Assembly: GCF_022809775.1 (NCBI RefSeq)
Contig: NZ_CP094380.1
Coordinates: forward strand, 1,096,001 to 1,160,000
Length of the DNA: 64,000 nt
Source of the DNA: Pseudodesulfovibrio tunisiensis
GTDB lineage: Bacteria > Desulfobacterota > Desulfovibrionia > Desulfovibrionales > Desulfovibrionaceae
Direction: 5' to 3'
The notes under the pieces are model-generated. The model made no database searches. It worked only from the letters and a program-made list of their open reading frames with translations, and was not told the DNA's origin. Below, in pieces: positions 42,811 to 56,003 of this stretch; the stretch's first letter is position 1; every line of letters begins with the position of its first letter. Position numbers and translations under genes: made by a program.

Positions 42811-45489
42811 ATGCTCAAAAAGCTGCTGCTTCTGGGAGGAACGCTCATGATCCTTTCCGGTTGCGTCGCCAACATGCAGAAACGAACCGAGACCGCTGCC
42901 GACCCGCTGCCGGGTCTGCTCCAGTCCGTAGCGCGGGGAGAGGCCAGCGTGGTCAAGCTCAAGAACGGCCTGACCGTTCTCATCAAGGAGGACGACAGAT
43001 TTCCCCTGGCCAACGTCCGCCTCTACGTGCACGCCGGGTCCGGATACGAGAACCCGAAGATTGCGGGCATCAGCCACCTGCTGGAGCACATGGTCTTCAA
43101 GGGCACGGAAAAACGCGGCCCGGGCCAATCCGCACGTGACGCGGAATCCGCTGGCGGCAGCATGAACGCGGCCACCAGCTTCGACTACACCATGTATTAC
43201 GTGGAGGTCCCGGCCGACAAGTACGCTCTGGGCATGGACATTGTCACGGACATGGCCTTCAACGCAAAGATCGATCCCGGCGAATTGTCCAGTGAAAAGG
43301 AAGTCGTGCTGGCGGAGCTGGCCCGCGGCGAGGACAATCCCGGCAGCAAGATATTCAAGTCGCTTCAGTCCATGATCTGGAAGGGCACGAGCTACGAATG
43401 GCCCATCATCGGCTTCGAGGAGACGGTTCGCAGCCTCTCCGACAAGGATATTCACGCCTACATCGACGAATTCTACCAGCCCCAGTCCATGCTTCTGGCC
43501 GTGGTCGGCAAGGTTGATCCGAAAAAGGTGCTGGCCGAGGCCGAAGCCCTGCTTGGCGACAGGAAGAATACCCGTCCGGTTTTGCCGCCCGAGCCCATCG
43601 CAGTGCCCGAAACCGGCAGCGGTCCGCAGGTGGTCAAGCTGGAGGGCAACTGGAACAAGGTCTATCTCGGCGCAGCCCTGCCCATTCCCCACGGTTCCTC
43701 CGCGGAGATTCCGGTTCTGGAAATGCTGGCGCAGATTCTCGGTGGCGACGACACCTCGCGTCTCTATCGCAAGTTCAAGTACGAAGAGCAGCTCGTGGAT
43801 GACATTTCCATGGGCCCGCTGTCTCTGGAACGCGGCGGCATGATGTACATCTTCGCCACGCTGGACGCGGACAAGGTGGAGCCGTTCTGGGACGGCCTGA
43901 TGCGCGAACTGGACTCCTTCGATCCGGCAAGCATCACGGATCAGGAAATCGAGCGCGCCCGCCTGAATCTGGAAGACTCCATGTTTCTGGCCAAGGAGAC
44001 CCTTTCCGGCCTTGCCGGCAAACTGGGCTACTTCCAGTTCTTCGAAAACGGCATTCAGGCGGAAAACAACTACCTCTTCGGCCTGCAGCAGACCGGACGA
44101 CGCGAACTGGGCGAGCTGTACGAAAAATACTTCACTCCGGAAAAGATGGCCGTGACCGTGCTGGTGCCCGAGGGCAACGGGGTGGACGCGGATCGAATTC
44201 GCGAGATCACCGAACTTCGGTGGCCTCTGGAACGAAAGGCAGAGACCCGGGCCGTTGCAGCCAGCAACGGTGAACGGGAAATAGCCCTGCCCGGAGGCAG
44301 CAGGCTGATACTCCTTCCGGACACCACCCTGCCCTACACGGCCATGAGCCTGTTCTGGACCGGCGGCGACGGTCTGCTCTCCCCGGATCAGGCCGGGCTT
44401 GCCGCACTGACGGCAAACGCACTGACGCGCGGCACGACCAGAATGTCGGCCACGGAAATCGAAGACTACCTTTCGGACCGGGCCTCCAGCGTGGCCGCTT
44501 CGGCAGCACGCAACGCATTTGCTCTGGAAGCCAAGTTCCCCAGCCGCTTCACCGGCGAACTGCTGCCCCTGCTCCGGGACATCCTGACCTCTCCGGCCTG
44601 GAACGGCGAAGAGATTGCACGGGCCAAGCAGGACCAGACAGCCGCAATCGAACGCCGCGAAGACACGCCGCTGGGCCTTGCCTTCCGCCGCCTGTTCCCG
44701 TTCCTGTTCAAAACCGCGCCGTACTCCATGCTCCATCAGGGCACCGAGGAACAGATCACGAACTTTGCGGCCCCGGACATCATGGGCTTCTGGGCACGCC
44801 AGTCCATGCAGCCTTTTGTCATGGCGGTCTGCGGAGACTTTGACGAAAAGACCGTCGAGGAGTTCGCGGCAGGTCTGTCCCGCGACCTCACCGACCCGGG
44901 CATGGGCTACGACTTCGTGACCCCGGAATGGGGAACGGACAGGGAAGAAACCCTGCATCTCCCGGACCGCAACCAGTCGCATCTGCTCATGGTCTTCCCG
45001 GCTCCGGGCAAGACCGACATGGAAACCACGGCGCGGCTCAACGTGCTCAAGGCCGCACTCAACGGCCAGAGCGGCCTGCTCTTCCGCGACATGCGCGACA
45101 AGCAGGGACTGGGCTACACCGTGACCAGCATTCCGTGGCAGGGAAAGCACGCGGGTCTGCTCGCCCTGTACATCGGCACGTCGCCGGACAAGACCGAACA
45201 GGCTCTGGACGGCTTCCGCAAGGTTGCGGAAGACCTGCGCACCACGCTCCTGCCCGAGGCGGAGCTGGAACGCGCCCGCAACATCCTGACCGGAGAATAC
45301 TATCAGGAACACCAATCCCTCATGGCCCGCAGCCGTCAGGCCGCCAGTCTGGAAATCCGGGGTTTCGACCGCAATCTGGATCAGGAAATCATCGAACGCG
45401 CCAAACTGGTCACACCCGAGGACATTCGCGAGCTCGCCCGAGCCATTCTGGATCCGGAAAAGGCGTACCTCATGAAGGTACAGCCCTAG
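42811..45489 (+). CDS. M16 family (pitrilysin-like) zinc protease lipoprotein
   Basis: An 892-residue protein with a lipoprotein signal (lipobox LSGC, Cys18), so likely anchored in the periplasm. The first M16 domain has the inverted zinc motif HLLEH (His89, Glu92, His93), with the distal Glu in EKEVVLAELARGED. A second, catalytically silent M16 repeat starts near residue 490. The four-domain layout of about 900 residues matches PqqL-like peptidases, which degrade peptides or small proteins. The ATG follows GGAG. From memory, pqqL-like genes have been placed in Fur regulons of Desulfovibrio, but I see no clear Fur box here. Confidence 0.92.
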   Translation: MLKKLLLLGGTLMILSGCVANMQKRTETAADPLPGLLQSVARGEASVVKLKNGLTVLIKEDDRFPLANVRLYVHAGSGYENPKIAGISHLLEHMVFKGTEKRGPGQSARDAESAGGSMNAATSFDYTMYYVEVPADKYALGMDIVTDMAFNAKIDPGELSSEKEVVLAELARGEDNPGSKIFKSLQSMIWKGTSYEWPIIGFEETVRSLSDKDIHAYIDEFYQPQSMLLAVVGKVDPKKVLAEAEALLGDRKNTRPVLPPEPIAVPETGSGPQVVKLEGNWNKVYLGAALPIPHGSSAEIPVLEMLAQILGGDDTSRLYRKFKYEEQLVDDISMGPLSLERGGMMYIFATLDADKVEPFWDGLMRELDSFDPASITDQEIERARLNLEDSMFLAKETLSGLAGKLGYFQFFENGIQAENNYLFGLQQTGRRELGELYEKYFTPEKMAVTVLVPEGNGVDADRIREITELRWPLERKAETRAVAASNGEREIALPGGSRLILLPDTTLPYTAMSLFWTGGDGLLSPDQAGLAALTANALTRGTTRMSATEIEDYLSDRASSVAASAARNAFALEAKFPSRFTGELLPLLRDILTSPAWNGEEIARAKQDQTAAIERREDTPLGLAFRRLFPFLFKTAPYSMLHQGTEEQITNFAAPDIMGFWARQSMQPFVMAVCGDFDEKTVEEFAAGLSRDLTDPGMGYDFVTPEWGTDREETLHLPDRNQSHLLMVFPAPGKTDMETTARLNVLKAALNGQSGLLFRDMRDKQGLGYTVTSIPWQGKHAGLLALYIGTSPDKTEQALDGFRKVAEDLRTTLLPEAELERARNILTGEYYQEHQSLMARSRQAASLEIRGFDRNLDQEIIERAKLVTPEDIRELARAILDPEKAYLMKVQP

Positions 45490-45515
45490 AAGCCATCCCG
45501 CACAACCACGCATTC

Positions 45516-45545
45516 AAGGGGAGCCGACATCGGCTCCCCTTTTTC
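45516..45545 (+). terminator. terminator of the M16 protease gene
   Basis: A 12-bp perfect stem (45516-45527 with 45530-45541) and a T run. Confidence 0.9.
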
Positions 45546-45715
45546 GTATCGTCGGCAAGAAACCGCACGGAATGATTCTTGCTTTTCCTTCGGCACGGAA
45601 AAATCTGCCGGAGGCAACATGAATATCGACACATCCCGCTCGACACACATGCCATGGGGTGCATCCAACGCCCAGACGGCGCGCGGACTGAAACGCGCGC
45701 CCCCAATCCGGAGAG

Positions 45716-46192
45716 ATGTCCTTCGAGGTCGAAAAGACCGAACAGGAAAAGGAGCAGGAACAGGCTTCGCCTATCCGGACGCAGCGAGAATTGAGCGCGG
45801 AGGAGGAACGGCGGGTCGTCTACCTGAAGAATCTCCTGTCCCAGCTTCTGGCCATGTCTGCCGGCGATCCCAGCGATCAGCAGAAGGAACGGATTCGCGA
45901 GGCGGAAAAGGAACTGGAAAAGATCACGGGCGTCAAGATTCATTCCTCGCTTTCGGACATGACGGCCAGGATGCCGGGCAGGAACAGAAAGAAGACGGAA
46001 AAGGAAGAGGAACGCAACGCCCTCTTCGCCAAGGGAATCGACCCCAAGGAAGCCGCCCACATCAAACAGCCCGAACGAAATCCGGGGCCCGGCCTCATGT
46101 CCTTTCTGCAACAGCAGGCAAGCGGGTCCTACCAGAAGATGCAGACACTTTCGGAATTTCCCGGAAACATGTTCAGCGGCAAATTCGTCTGA
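45716..46192 (+). CDS. charged hypothetical protein, N-terminus uncertain
   Basis: A 158-residue hydrophilic protein, mostly helical and rich in Glu, Lys, Arg and Gln (EVEKTEQEKEQEQ, LSAEEERRVVYLKNLLSQLL, AEKELEKITGVKIHSSLSDM). No family recognised. The ATG at 45716 has GGAG only two bases ahead, too close for a good site. An ATG at 45619 in another frame has an excellent GGAGG site and opens MNIDTSRSTHMPWGASNAQTARGLKRA before losing the frame. Removing one C from the CCCCC at about 45698-45702 joins the two into one protein of about 190 residues, so the true start may be 45619. It ends exactly where the convergent deoA gene ends. Confidence 0.65.
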   Translation: MSFEVEKTEQEKEQEQASPIRTQRELSAEEERRVVYLKNLLSQLLAMSAGDPSDQQKERIREAEKELEKITGVKIHSSLSDMTARMPGRNRKKTEKEEERNALFAKGIDPKEAAHIKQPERNPGPGLMSFLQQQASGSYQKMQTLSEFPGNMFSGKFV

Positions 46193-47515
46193 TCACCCGA
46201 CACGACGCAGAATCAGGGACTCCGCTTCACACGGCTCCGGGCCAATGGTCACGGCTCGCGAAACCATGTCCGCCACGGCCTGCCCCTGCTCCCTGTTCCG
46301 GGCATGCACCAGAGCAAGCGGATCGCCGGGTTCGACCCGGGTCCCGACTCGCACCACGGAAGAAAGTCCCACCGCGTGATCCACGTCATCCTGCGGCCGG
46401 GTCCGTCCGCCTCCCAACCGCACGACCGCCATGCCCAGTTGCCGGGCGTCCATGCGCCGAACGAATCCGTGCATCGTCGCCTTCACCGGAATGACCGTCC
46501 CGGCCTCGGCCAGAGAGGACGCGTAGCGCTCCACGAAATCCGCAGGCCCGCCGGACAAGGCCACCATGCGCGCAAACCGATCGGCCGCTGCCCCCGAATC
46601 AAGGGCATGCCCCAGCAGACTGCGCGCGTGGTCCGCATCCGGCGCAAGCCCCCCAAGCATCAGCATTTCCGTGCCCAGAGCCATGACAGCTTCATGCAGT
46701 CGGGCATCCCGGGATTCTCCCGTGAGATAGCGAACCGTTTCCATGACCTCCAGCGCATTGCCAGCGCAGGGAGCCAAAGGCTGATCCATGTCCGTGACCA
46801 ATGCCACGGCAGGCAATCCAGCTCCACGGGCCACGTCAACGATGGTCCGGGCCAGCTTCCCGGCATCCTCTGCCCGACTCATGAACGCCCCGCTTCCGGT
46901 CTTCACGTCCATGACAAGCCCATGCAGTCCTGCCGCCAGTTTTTTGGACAGGATGGACGCCGTTATCAGCGGAATGGACTCCACTGTGGCCGTCACGTCG
47001 CGCACGGCGTAGAACATGCGATCCGCCGGAGCCAGTTCCGGAGTCTGTCCGATGATGGCGCATCCGGCCTCGCGCACGATCCCTTGAAACGCGGGAATCC
47101 CCGGCGCAACGTCATACCCCGGAATGGACTCCAGCTTGTCCAGAGTTCCGCCGGTATGGCCGAGTCCGCGTCCGGAAATCATGGGCACAAAACCGCCGCA
47201 CGCCGCAATCAGGGGCGCAAGCATCAGACTGACCACATCCCCCACCCCGCCAGTGGAATGCTTGTCCAGCACAGGGCCGGTCAAATCCTGCTCATCCCAA
47301 TCCAGCACGGTCCCGGATCGGGTCATGGCTCCGGTCAGGGCCACTGTCTCCTCCATGGTCATGCCCTGAAAGAACACGGCCATGCCAAAGGCAGCGACCT
47401 GCGCTTCGGTCACGCTCCGGTCCATCATGCCCTGCACGAACATTTCCAGATCATGGCCAGCCACCTGCCCGCCGTCACGCTTGGTGCGAATCACTTCCTG
47501 CGGCAGCAGCTTCAT
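46193..47515 (-). CDS. deoA: thymidine phosphorylase
   Basis: A 440-residue homodimeric enzyme of nucleoside salvage that splits thymidine (and deoxyuridine) with phosphate. The family signature is MISGRGLGHTGGTLDKLESIPGY, with the phosphate-binding DKHSTGGVGDVVSL and substrate loop KTGSGAFM also clear. The C-terminal PYNP domain is present (VRLGGGRTRPQDDVDHAVGLS). The ATG at 47515 follows GGGGGA and lies one base behind the stop of the cytidine deaminase gene, so the two form a pyrimidine salvage unit: deamination of (deoxy)cytidine, then phosphorolysis. Confidence 0.95.
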   Translation of the reverse strand: MKLLPQEVIRTKRDGGQVAGHDLEMFVQGMMDRSVTEAQVAAFGMAVFFQGMTMEETVALTGAMTRSGTVLDWDEQDLTGPVLDKHSTGGVGDVVSLMLAPLIAACGGFVPMISGRGLGHTGGTLDKLESIPGYDVAPGIPAFQGIVREAGCAIIGQTPELAPADRMFYAVRDVTATVESIPLITASILSKKLAAGLHGLVMDVKTGSGAFMSRAEDAGKLARTIVDVARGAGLPAVALVTDMDQPLAPCAGNALEVMETVRYLTGESRDARLHEAVMALGTEMLMLGGLAPDADHARSLLGHALDSGAAADRFARMVALSGGPADFVERYASSLAEAGTVIPVKATMHGFVRRMDARQLGMAVVRLGGGRTRPQDDVDHAVGLSSVVRVGTRVEPGDPLALVHARNREQGQAVADMVSRAVTIGPEPCEAESLILRRVG

Positions 47516-47516
47516 G

Positions 47517-47945
47517 TCATTCCCCCGGCTCTCTGGTGGGATATTCGAAGGTGTCCGGCAGCAGTTCCTCCATGCTCCAGACACGTACGGCCTCGCCATC
47601 GCACACGGCATATACCGGCGTATCCGGTGCAAGGAATTCGGCCATGACCTGACGACACGCCCCGCACGGAGGATGGCAGGCATTGCCCGGAGTATAGATC
47701 AGCAGGGCATCGAAATCCCCCCTGCCCCGACCGTCCGAAACAGCGGCAAACAGGGCGGAACGCTCTGCGCAATTGGTCAGGCCGTAGGATGCGTTCTCCA
47801 CATTGCATCCCACATAGATATCCCCGTTGTCGCACAACGCGGCAGCCCCCACCGGGAAATTGCTGTACGGACAATACGCATTCTCCGCAGCACGGCTGGC
47901 AGCCCGCTTCAACGCTTCGGTCGCTTCACTCGTCACATGCATCAT
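47517..47945 (-). CDS. cdd: cytidine deaminase
   Basis: A 142-residue zinc enzyme that converts cytidine and deoxycytidine to uridine and deoxyuridine. Motifs: YCPYSNFPVGAA at the start, then VENASYGLTNCAERSALFAA (zinc Cys and catalytic Glu in CAE), and PCGACRQVMAEF (two further zinc Cys). Length matches the tetrameric small form. The protein ends with a short extra tail. The ATG at 47945 follows GGGAGA; a second ATG is the next codon. It is first in the cdd-deoA unit. Confidence 0.95.
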   Translation of the reverse strand: MMHVTSEATEALKRAASRAAENAYCPYSNFPVGAAALCDNGDIYVGCNVENASYGLTNCAERSALFAAVSDGRGRGDFDALLIYTPGNACHPPCGACRQVMAEFLAPDTPVYAVCDGEAVRVWSMEELLPDTFEYPTREPGE

Positions 47946-48025
47946 GATTCGTTCTCCCAATCGGAATATTGGCCAGAATATGCCGCGGCAGGCTTCCGGG
48001 CAATCCCATTCAGCCCGCCTGACGC

Positions 48026-48058
48026 AAAAAAGGCCGGACCGCTGTAAACGGTCCGGCC
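48026..48058 (-). terminator. terminator of lon
   Basis: A 10-bp perfect stem (48032-48041 with 48049-48058) with a run of six T leftward. Confidence 0.92.
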
Positions 48059-48081
48059 CATTGCATTCATTGTACGCCCGA

Positions 48082-50538
<2,457 letters not shown>

Positions 50539-50600
50539 TACAATCCTCCAGAGGGTTACCTGTGGGGAAGCCGCGCCGAAACAGCGAGGCCCTATCGGGC

Positions 50601-50646
50601 AAAAATAAGGCCGCCGAACGAAATGTCAAATGACTTCGACGGCCTT
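50601..50646 (-). terminator. terminator of clpX
   Basis: A 12-bp stem with one G-T pair on the minus strand (50607-50618 with 50635-50646), followed leftward by ATTTTTG. Confidence 0.75.
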
Positions 50647-50655
50647 GCTTGCGTG

Positions 50656-51909
<1,254 letters not shown>

Positions 51910-51911
51910 AC

Positions 51912-52520
51912 TTATCCTTCCGAACCGGCTTCGATGTCCTTTCTGGAGGTCATCACCTTGTCGATGAGGCCGTATGCCTTGGCCTCCTCCGAGGACATGA
52001 AGAAATCCCGGTCCGTATCCTTTCGGATCTTCTTGATATCCTGCCCGGTATGATGGACGAGGATCTGGTTCAGTTCTTCCCTGAGCCGCAGGATTTCCTG
52101 GGCATGGATGTGAATGTCCGTTGCCTGGCCCTGAGCGCCGCCCAGAGGCTGATGCAGCATGATGCGGCTGTGCGGCAGGGCGTAGCGCATGCCGTGTTCG
52201 CCAGCCGCCATCAACAGGGCGCCCATGCTGGCGGCCTGTCCGAGGCAGAGCGTGGCCACGGGCGCGGAAATATATTGCATGGTATCGTAGATGGCCATGC
52301 CCGCGGTGACGGAACCACCGGGGGAATTGATGTACATGTAGATTTCCTTTTCCGGGTCTTCGGACTCGAGGAAAAGGAGCTGGGCGCAGATCAGGCTGGC
52401 CACGTGATCATCAATGGCGCTACCCAGCAGAATGATGCGGTCCTTCAGAAGACGGGAATAGATGTCGTATGCGCGCTCGCTACGGCCAGTCGTCTCGATG
52501 ACCATGGGAATGGCGACCAT
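51912..52520 (-). CDS. clpP: ATP-dependent Clp protease proteolytic subunit
   Basis: A 202-residue serine protease that forms a 14-mer chamber with ClpX. Catalytic Ser98 lies in [12 protein letters not shown] and His123 in [10 protein letters not shown], with the Asp near residue 172 (DTDRD). The substrate-binding strand [12 protein letters not shown] is intact. The ATG follows AAGGAG. The clpX gene follows two bases later. A terminator and probable promoter in the 270-base gap separate it from tig. Confidence 0.98.
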   Translation of the reverse strand: MVAIPMVIETTGRSERAYDIYSRLLKDRIILLGSAIDDHVASLICAQLLFLESEDPEKEIYMYINSPGGSVTAGMAIYDTMQYISAPVATLCLGQAASMGALLMAAGEHGMRYALPHSRIMLHQPLGGAQGQATDIHIHAQEILRLREELNQILVHHTGQDIKKIRKDTDRDFFMSSEEAKAYGLIDKVMTSRKDIEAGSEG

Positions 52521-52635
52521 GAAGTCTCCTTGGAATAGCTTTTACAGGTTTATCGGCCTAAGCCGGGCCGAGGTTTGCGCCTGGCCGGGGATCGAATTGA
52601 TTCGGCTGAATTGCCGTGTGGTTGCACCATAATAC

Positions 52636-52664
52636 AGTATGCGGCATTTCAAGCGGAAGAACAA
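52636..52664 (-). promoter_or_regulatory. probable clpP promoter
   Basis: Minus strand TTGTTC (52664-52659), a 17-base spacer and CATACT (52641-52636). A TATTAT at 52634-52629 is an alternative -10. Confidence 0.4.
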
Positions 52665-52735
52665 GAGCATTTTTCTCCGCGAACACCAGCAAATATTAGG
52701 CACTCACACTCAGCCGTCAACCCCATGCGCCGATA

Positions 52736-52770
52736 ATAATAACGGCGGCCCGGATACTCCGGACCGCCGT
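52736..52770 (-). terminator. terminator of tig
   Basis: A 13-bp stem with one G-T pair (52742-52754 with 52758-52770) and a TATTATTAT tail leftward. Confidence 0.85.
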
Positions 52771-52793
52771 CGTGGTGCCGATGGAAAAAGCCT

Positions 52794-54296
52794 CTAGGCT
52801 TCTTCGTCTTTCTTGGCGGCCTTCTTGGTGGTCTTCCTGGCCGCGGGCTTCTTCTCGCCCTCGTCCTTCTTGGCAGCCGCCTTCTTGGCCGGAGCCTTCT
52901 TGGCCGCAGGCTTCTTGGCGGCAGTCTTCTTCTCGCCGTCGGCCTTCTTGGCAGCCGTCTTCTTGGCCGGAGCCTTCTTGGCCGGGGCCTTCTTCTCGGC
53001 CTTTTCAGCCACGGGCTCAATCTCGGTCACTTCCGCGTTGTCGTAGATGAACTCCATGGCCTTGTCGGCGAGGAGGCGATCCTTCAGCGGAGCAATGAGG
53101 TTGTTGTCCTCGTAATATTTCTTGATCTCATGCAGGGGCTGGCGAGTCTGCATGGCCATCTGAGCCATGGTGCCGTCCAGTTCCTCGCGGGAGACGTCCA
53201 GACCTTCCTCGGCAGCAACGGCCAGCAGGAAGATTTCGGTGCGAACGGCCTCTTCGGCCTCGGGGCGGAATTCCTCGCGAATCTGCTCCAGCGTCTTGCC
53301 AGTTGCAGCCAGACTCTTGCCCTGACGATCCATCTTGTATTCGAGATCGCGCACCAGACGCTCCACACGGTCTTCCAGCAGGGAAGGCGGCAGCGGAAAA
53401 TCGAGGCCGTCGACAATGGACTTGATCAGCTTGCTCTGGGCATCGGACTTGTTGAGCTGCTTGCGCTGGGACATGTAGGATTCACGAATGCCCTTGCGCA
53501 TGGTCTCCATATCCTCGAAACCGGCCTTCTTGGCGATTTCATCGGACATCTCGGGAATGATGCGCTCCTTGACGGCGTGCACCTTGGCCTTGAAGGTCAC
53601 GGTCTGACCGGCAAGCTCGTTGTTGATGAAGTCCGCAGGGAAGGTCACGTCGGCTTCGCCGGCCTCACCGGGCATGAGGGTCTTGATCAGTTCCTCGAAC
53701 TCGGGAAGAGCCTGATAGGAGCCGATCTGCAGATCGAAATTCTCGGCCTTGATGCCCTGAACCAGTTCGTCGTTCTGGTATGCACCGAAGCTCACGGTGG
53801 CGACATCGCCGTCCACGGGCTTGCGATCCTCGGCCACGGTCTTGACCTCGGCCTGATTGTCCAGAATGCGCTTCTCGACTTCCTGGATTTCCTCTTCGCT
53901 GACCTCGGGCTTGACTTCCTCGATCTTCAATTCCTTGTACTTGGGCAGATCGAACTTGGGAGCCACCTCGAATTCCAGGGAATAGGTGAAATCGGAGTCC
54001 TTCTCCAGCTCCTTGGCGTCCACGTCGATGCGGGACAAGGGCTGCATGCCCTCTTCGCCCACGATCTGGTTGATGTGGACATTGATCAGATCAGTGGTGG
54101 CTTCGCCGTAGATCTGCTTGCGGTACTTGGACTCCACAACGCTTCCGGGCACCTTGCCCTTGCGGAAGCCCTTGATGTCGGTACGCGCACGGTACAGGGC
54201 AACGGTGGTGGCAATGGCCGCGTTGGCCTCTTCGGCCTTGACTTCGACGATGATCTTCCGTTTTACCGGAGAAATTTCCTCAACCTTGTAATCCAT
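52794..54296 (-). CDS. tig: trigger factor with a Lys/Ala/Pro-rich C-terminal tail
   Basis: A 500-residue ribosome-associated chaperone and prolyl isomerase. The ribosome-binding N domain carries the loop [13 protein letters not shown] (the GFRxGxxP signature). The FKBP-type isomerase domain spans about 150-245, and the helical chaperone domain runs to about 430. The last 70 residues (431-500) are an unusual tail built of [12 protein letters not shown] and PAAKK repeats with two [11 protein letters not shown] breaks, closely like histone H1. The chaperone itself needs only about 430 residues. tRNA-Leu lies 55 bases upstream on the same strand. Confidence 0.96.
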   Translation of the reverse strand: MDYKVEEISPVKRKIIVEVKAEEANAAIATTVALYRARTDIKGFRKGKVPGSVVESKYRKQIYGEATTDLINVHINQIVGEEGMQPLSRIDVDAKELEKDSDFTYSLEFEVAPKFDLPKYKELKIEEVKPEVSEEEIQEVEKRILDNQAEVKTVAEDRKPVDGDVATVSFGAYQNDELVQGIKAENFDLQIGSYQALPEFEELIKTLMPGEAGEADVTFPADFINNELAGQTVTFKAKVHAVKERIIPEMSDEIAKKAGFEDMETMRKGIRESYMSQRKQLNKSDAQSKLIKSIVDGLDFPLPPSLLEDRVERLVRDLEYKMDRQGKSLAATGKTLEQIREEFRPEAEEAVRTEIFLLAVAAEEGLDVSREELDGTMAQMAMQTRQPLHEIKKYYEDNNLIAPLKDRLLADKAMEFIYDNAEVTEIEPVAEKAEKKAPAKKAPAKKTAAKKADGEKKTAAKKPAAKKAPAKKAAAKKDEGEKKPAARKTTKKAAKKDEEA

Positions 54297-54351
54297 GGGT
54301 GTATATCCTCCTCAAGGGCTCCGAAAAAACGGACCCGTTATTAGCGAGACA

Positions 54352-54436
54352 TGGTGCGGGCGGAGGGACTCGAACCCCCAAGCCGCGAGGCACCAGAACC
54401 TAAACCTGGCGCGTTTACCAATTCCGCCACGCCCGC
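54352..54436 (-). tRNA. tRNA-Leu (anticodon UAG)
   Basis: An 85-base cloverleaf on the minus strand. Acceptor GCGGGCG pairs with CGCCCGC, followed by an encoded ACCA end. The D arm includes AATTGGTAAACGC, and the anticodon stem CCAGG/TCTGG encloses TTTAGGT with anticodon TAG. A class II variable arm and the T loop GGTTCGAGTCC follow. UAG reads CUA and related leucine codons. It lies just upstream of tig. Confidence 0.97.
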
Positions 54437-54509
54437 AAAAGAACGTGCTTATTAAGCAATCTTTTACACGTATGTCAACAAAAACGCATGCCGGACAAAG
54501 CCGGAAAGC

Positions 54510-55138
54510 CTATTCGGCAACGCAGCCGGACACGCCCAGCTCGTCAATCAGACGACACAACAAGGCCATAAGTTCCGCAGGGTCACGCGCCAGTATCCGC
54601 AACAAGGGCTCACGCCCCATGCTCCCCCTGTCCACGACGGCCCGAATCGACGCAGGCTCGGAATGTTCCTTGAACGCTTCGAAAACGCCCCAGAACTCGA
54701 GACTTCCACCCTCATCCGGCACATAATCCGGTTTTGACTCCCGGGCCATGTGCACAGTTGAAAGTCCGGCCGGACCCAACGCATCTTCCACACCACCTCC
54801 CAGACCGAGCGTCATTGCGCAGGCCAGCTCGGGATTCAGTCGGCGCGCGGCAAGCAGTACTTGTGCCGTGAATTCCGAGGCTCCGAATTCCGGTCCCCCG
54901 GCCACGATCATCCGTCCATCCCGAGTTCCGACAATACCACCGCTGAACGCGGCCACATCGCTTGCATCATCGGCAAACGGCACGCACACGGCCACATTGG
55001 CTCGGCAGCGCGGAACAAGCCGCTTCAGTCCTGCCATTCCGACAAGCCGTCTGGCCATGCCGTCCAATTGTGCCAGAACGCCTGCACGGGCCTGTTCCTT
55101 GATCAAGGGGGCCAGATGATTCGGCGGTCCGCTCCCCC
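54510..55138 (-). pseudogene. ThiN-type thiamine-phosphate synthase domain, out of frame with ThiD
   Basis: About 205 codons matching the ThiN domain (GLKRLVPRCRANVAVCVPFADDASDVAAFSGGIVG, FGASEFTAQVLLAARRLNPELACAM, and RAVVDRGSMGREPLLRILARDP). ThiN joins HMP-PP and thiazole phosphate into thiamine phosphate, and in many archaea and some bacteria it is fused behind ThiD. Here the linker GSGPPNHLAPLIKEQARAG follows naturally from the ThiD end if one base is removed from the five-C run at 55134-55138. As sequenced, the ThiN part has no start codon of its own with a ribosome site, so it is probably not made unless the frameshift is a sequence error. Confidence 0.75.
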
Positions 55139-55893
55139 TCACCCACGGGGAATCCAGCACGCAGAGCAAGATTCAGATATTCCTGCGCCCGCCGAATGGC
55201 TGCTCCCAATCCCATGCCCTGCCCCAATCCCGTAGCAATGGCTGCGGACAAGGTGCATCCCGTGCCATGGGTGTTCGGCGTGTCCACTCGGGCCTGCATC
55301 AGAGGAATCGGATCATGTCCCTGTTGCACGAACCAGTCGGTCACGGCAAGGGAATCCGCATGTCCCCCCTTGATCAGCACAGCCTTGGGGCCCATGGTCA
55401 ACATTCTCTCGGCAGCAAGAAACACATCATCCCGCCCCTCGATCTCCACCCCGGAGAACAGTTCGGCCTCGGGAATGTTCGGTGTCAACAGATCGGCGCA
55501 GGGAAACATGTGCTCCACCATGGCCTTGACGGCATCATCCTCGAGCAGCTTGGCTCCGGATGTGGCCACGCACACGGGGTCGACAACAAGAGGAAATCTG
55601 CGTTTGCTCAAAAAACGGGCGAGAGCCCTGATGATTCCGGCGGAAAACAGCATCCCGGTCTTTGCCGCGTCCACGCGAATATCCTCGAGCACGGTCTTGA
55701 GCTGCAAGGCCACAAACTTGGGATCAGGGGCATGGATGCCGGTAACGCCGGTAGTATTCTGAGCCGTCAGCGCAGTAATGACACTGGCGCCGTACCCGCC
55801 CAGCATGGTGATGGTTTTGAGATCGGCCTGAATTCCGGCTCCGCCTCCGGAGTCGGAACCGGCTATGGTAAGAATGCATGGAAGCTTGCTCAT
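54967..55893 (-). CDS. thiD: hydroxymethylpyrimidine/phosphomethylpyrimidine kinase
   Basis: A bifunctional kinase phosphorylating HMP to HMP-PP for thiamine synthesis. As sequenced the frame gives 308 residues; the kinase proper occupies the first 260 or so. Signatures: TIAGSDSGGGAGIQADLKT at the start, the conserved VDPVCVATSG, GGHADS, and the anion-hole motif NTHGTGCTLSAAIA near residue 215. The last 42 residues follow a frameshift and do not resemble the family; the original protein was probably a ThiD-ThiN fusion. The kinase domain itself looks intact. No TPP riboswitch is seen upstream. Confidence 0.92.
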   Translation of the reverse strand: MSKLPCILTIAGSDSGGGAGIQADLKTITMLGGYGASVITALTAQNTTGVTGIHAPDPKFVALQLKTVLEDIRVDAAKTGMLFSAGIIRALARFLSKRRFPLVVDPVCVATSGAKLLEDDAVKAMVEHMFPCADLLTPNIPEAELFSGVEIEGRDDVFLAAERMLTMGPKAVLIKGGHADSLAVTDWFVQQGHDPIPLMQARVDTPNTHGTGCTLSAAIATGLGQGMGLGAAIRRAQEYLNLALRAGFPVGEGERTAESSGPLDQGTGPCRRSGTIGRHGQTACRNGRTEAACSALPSQCGRVRAVCR

Positions 55894-56003
55894 GGTATTC
55901 CTTGTTGAAAGCCCTGCCTGCAGGAGTCAACGGAGGCGATACCACCGCAAAGAGGCAAGCGCAACCAAAGGCGCGCCCGTAGGAAAGGAAAAAACTGAAG
56001 AAA

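Noticed and set aside
52860..53000. Lys/Ala-coding repeats of tig as a separate DNA repeat element
   Set aside because: The repetition follows codon triplets of an in-frame protein tail, so it is explained by the coding sequence.
55894..56003. TPP riboswitch ahead of thiD
   Set aside because: The conserved CTGAGA and ACC-GAACCTGA-type elements are absent in the 110-base leader.
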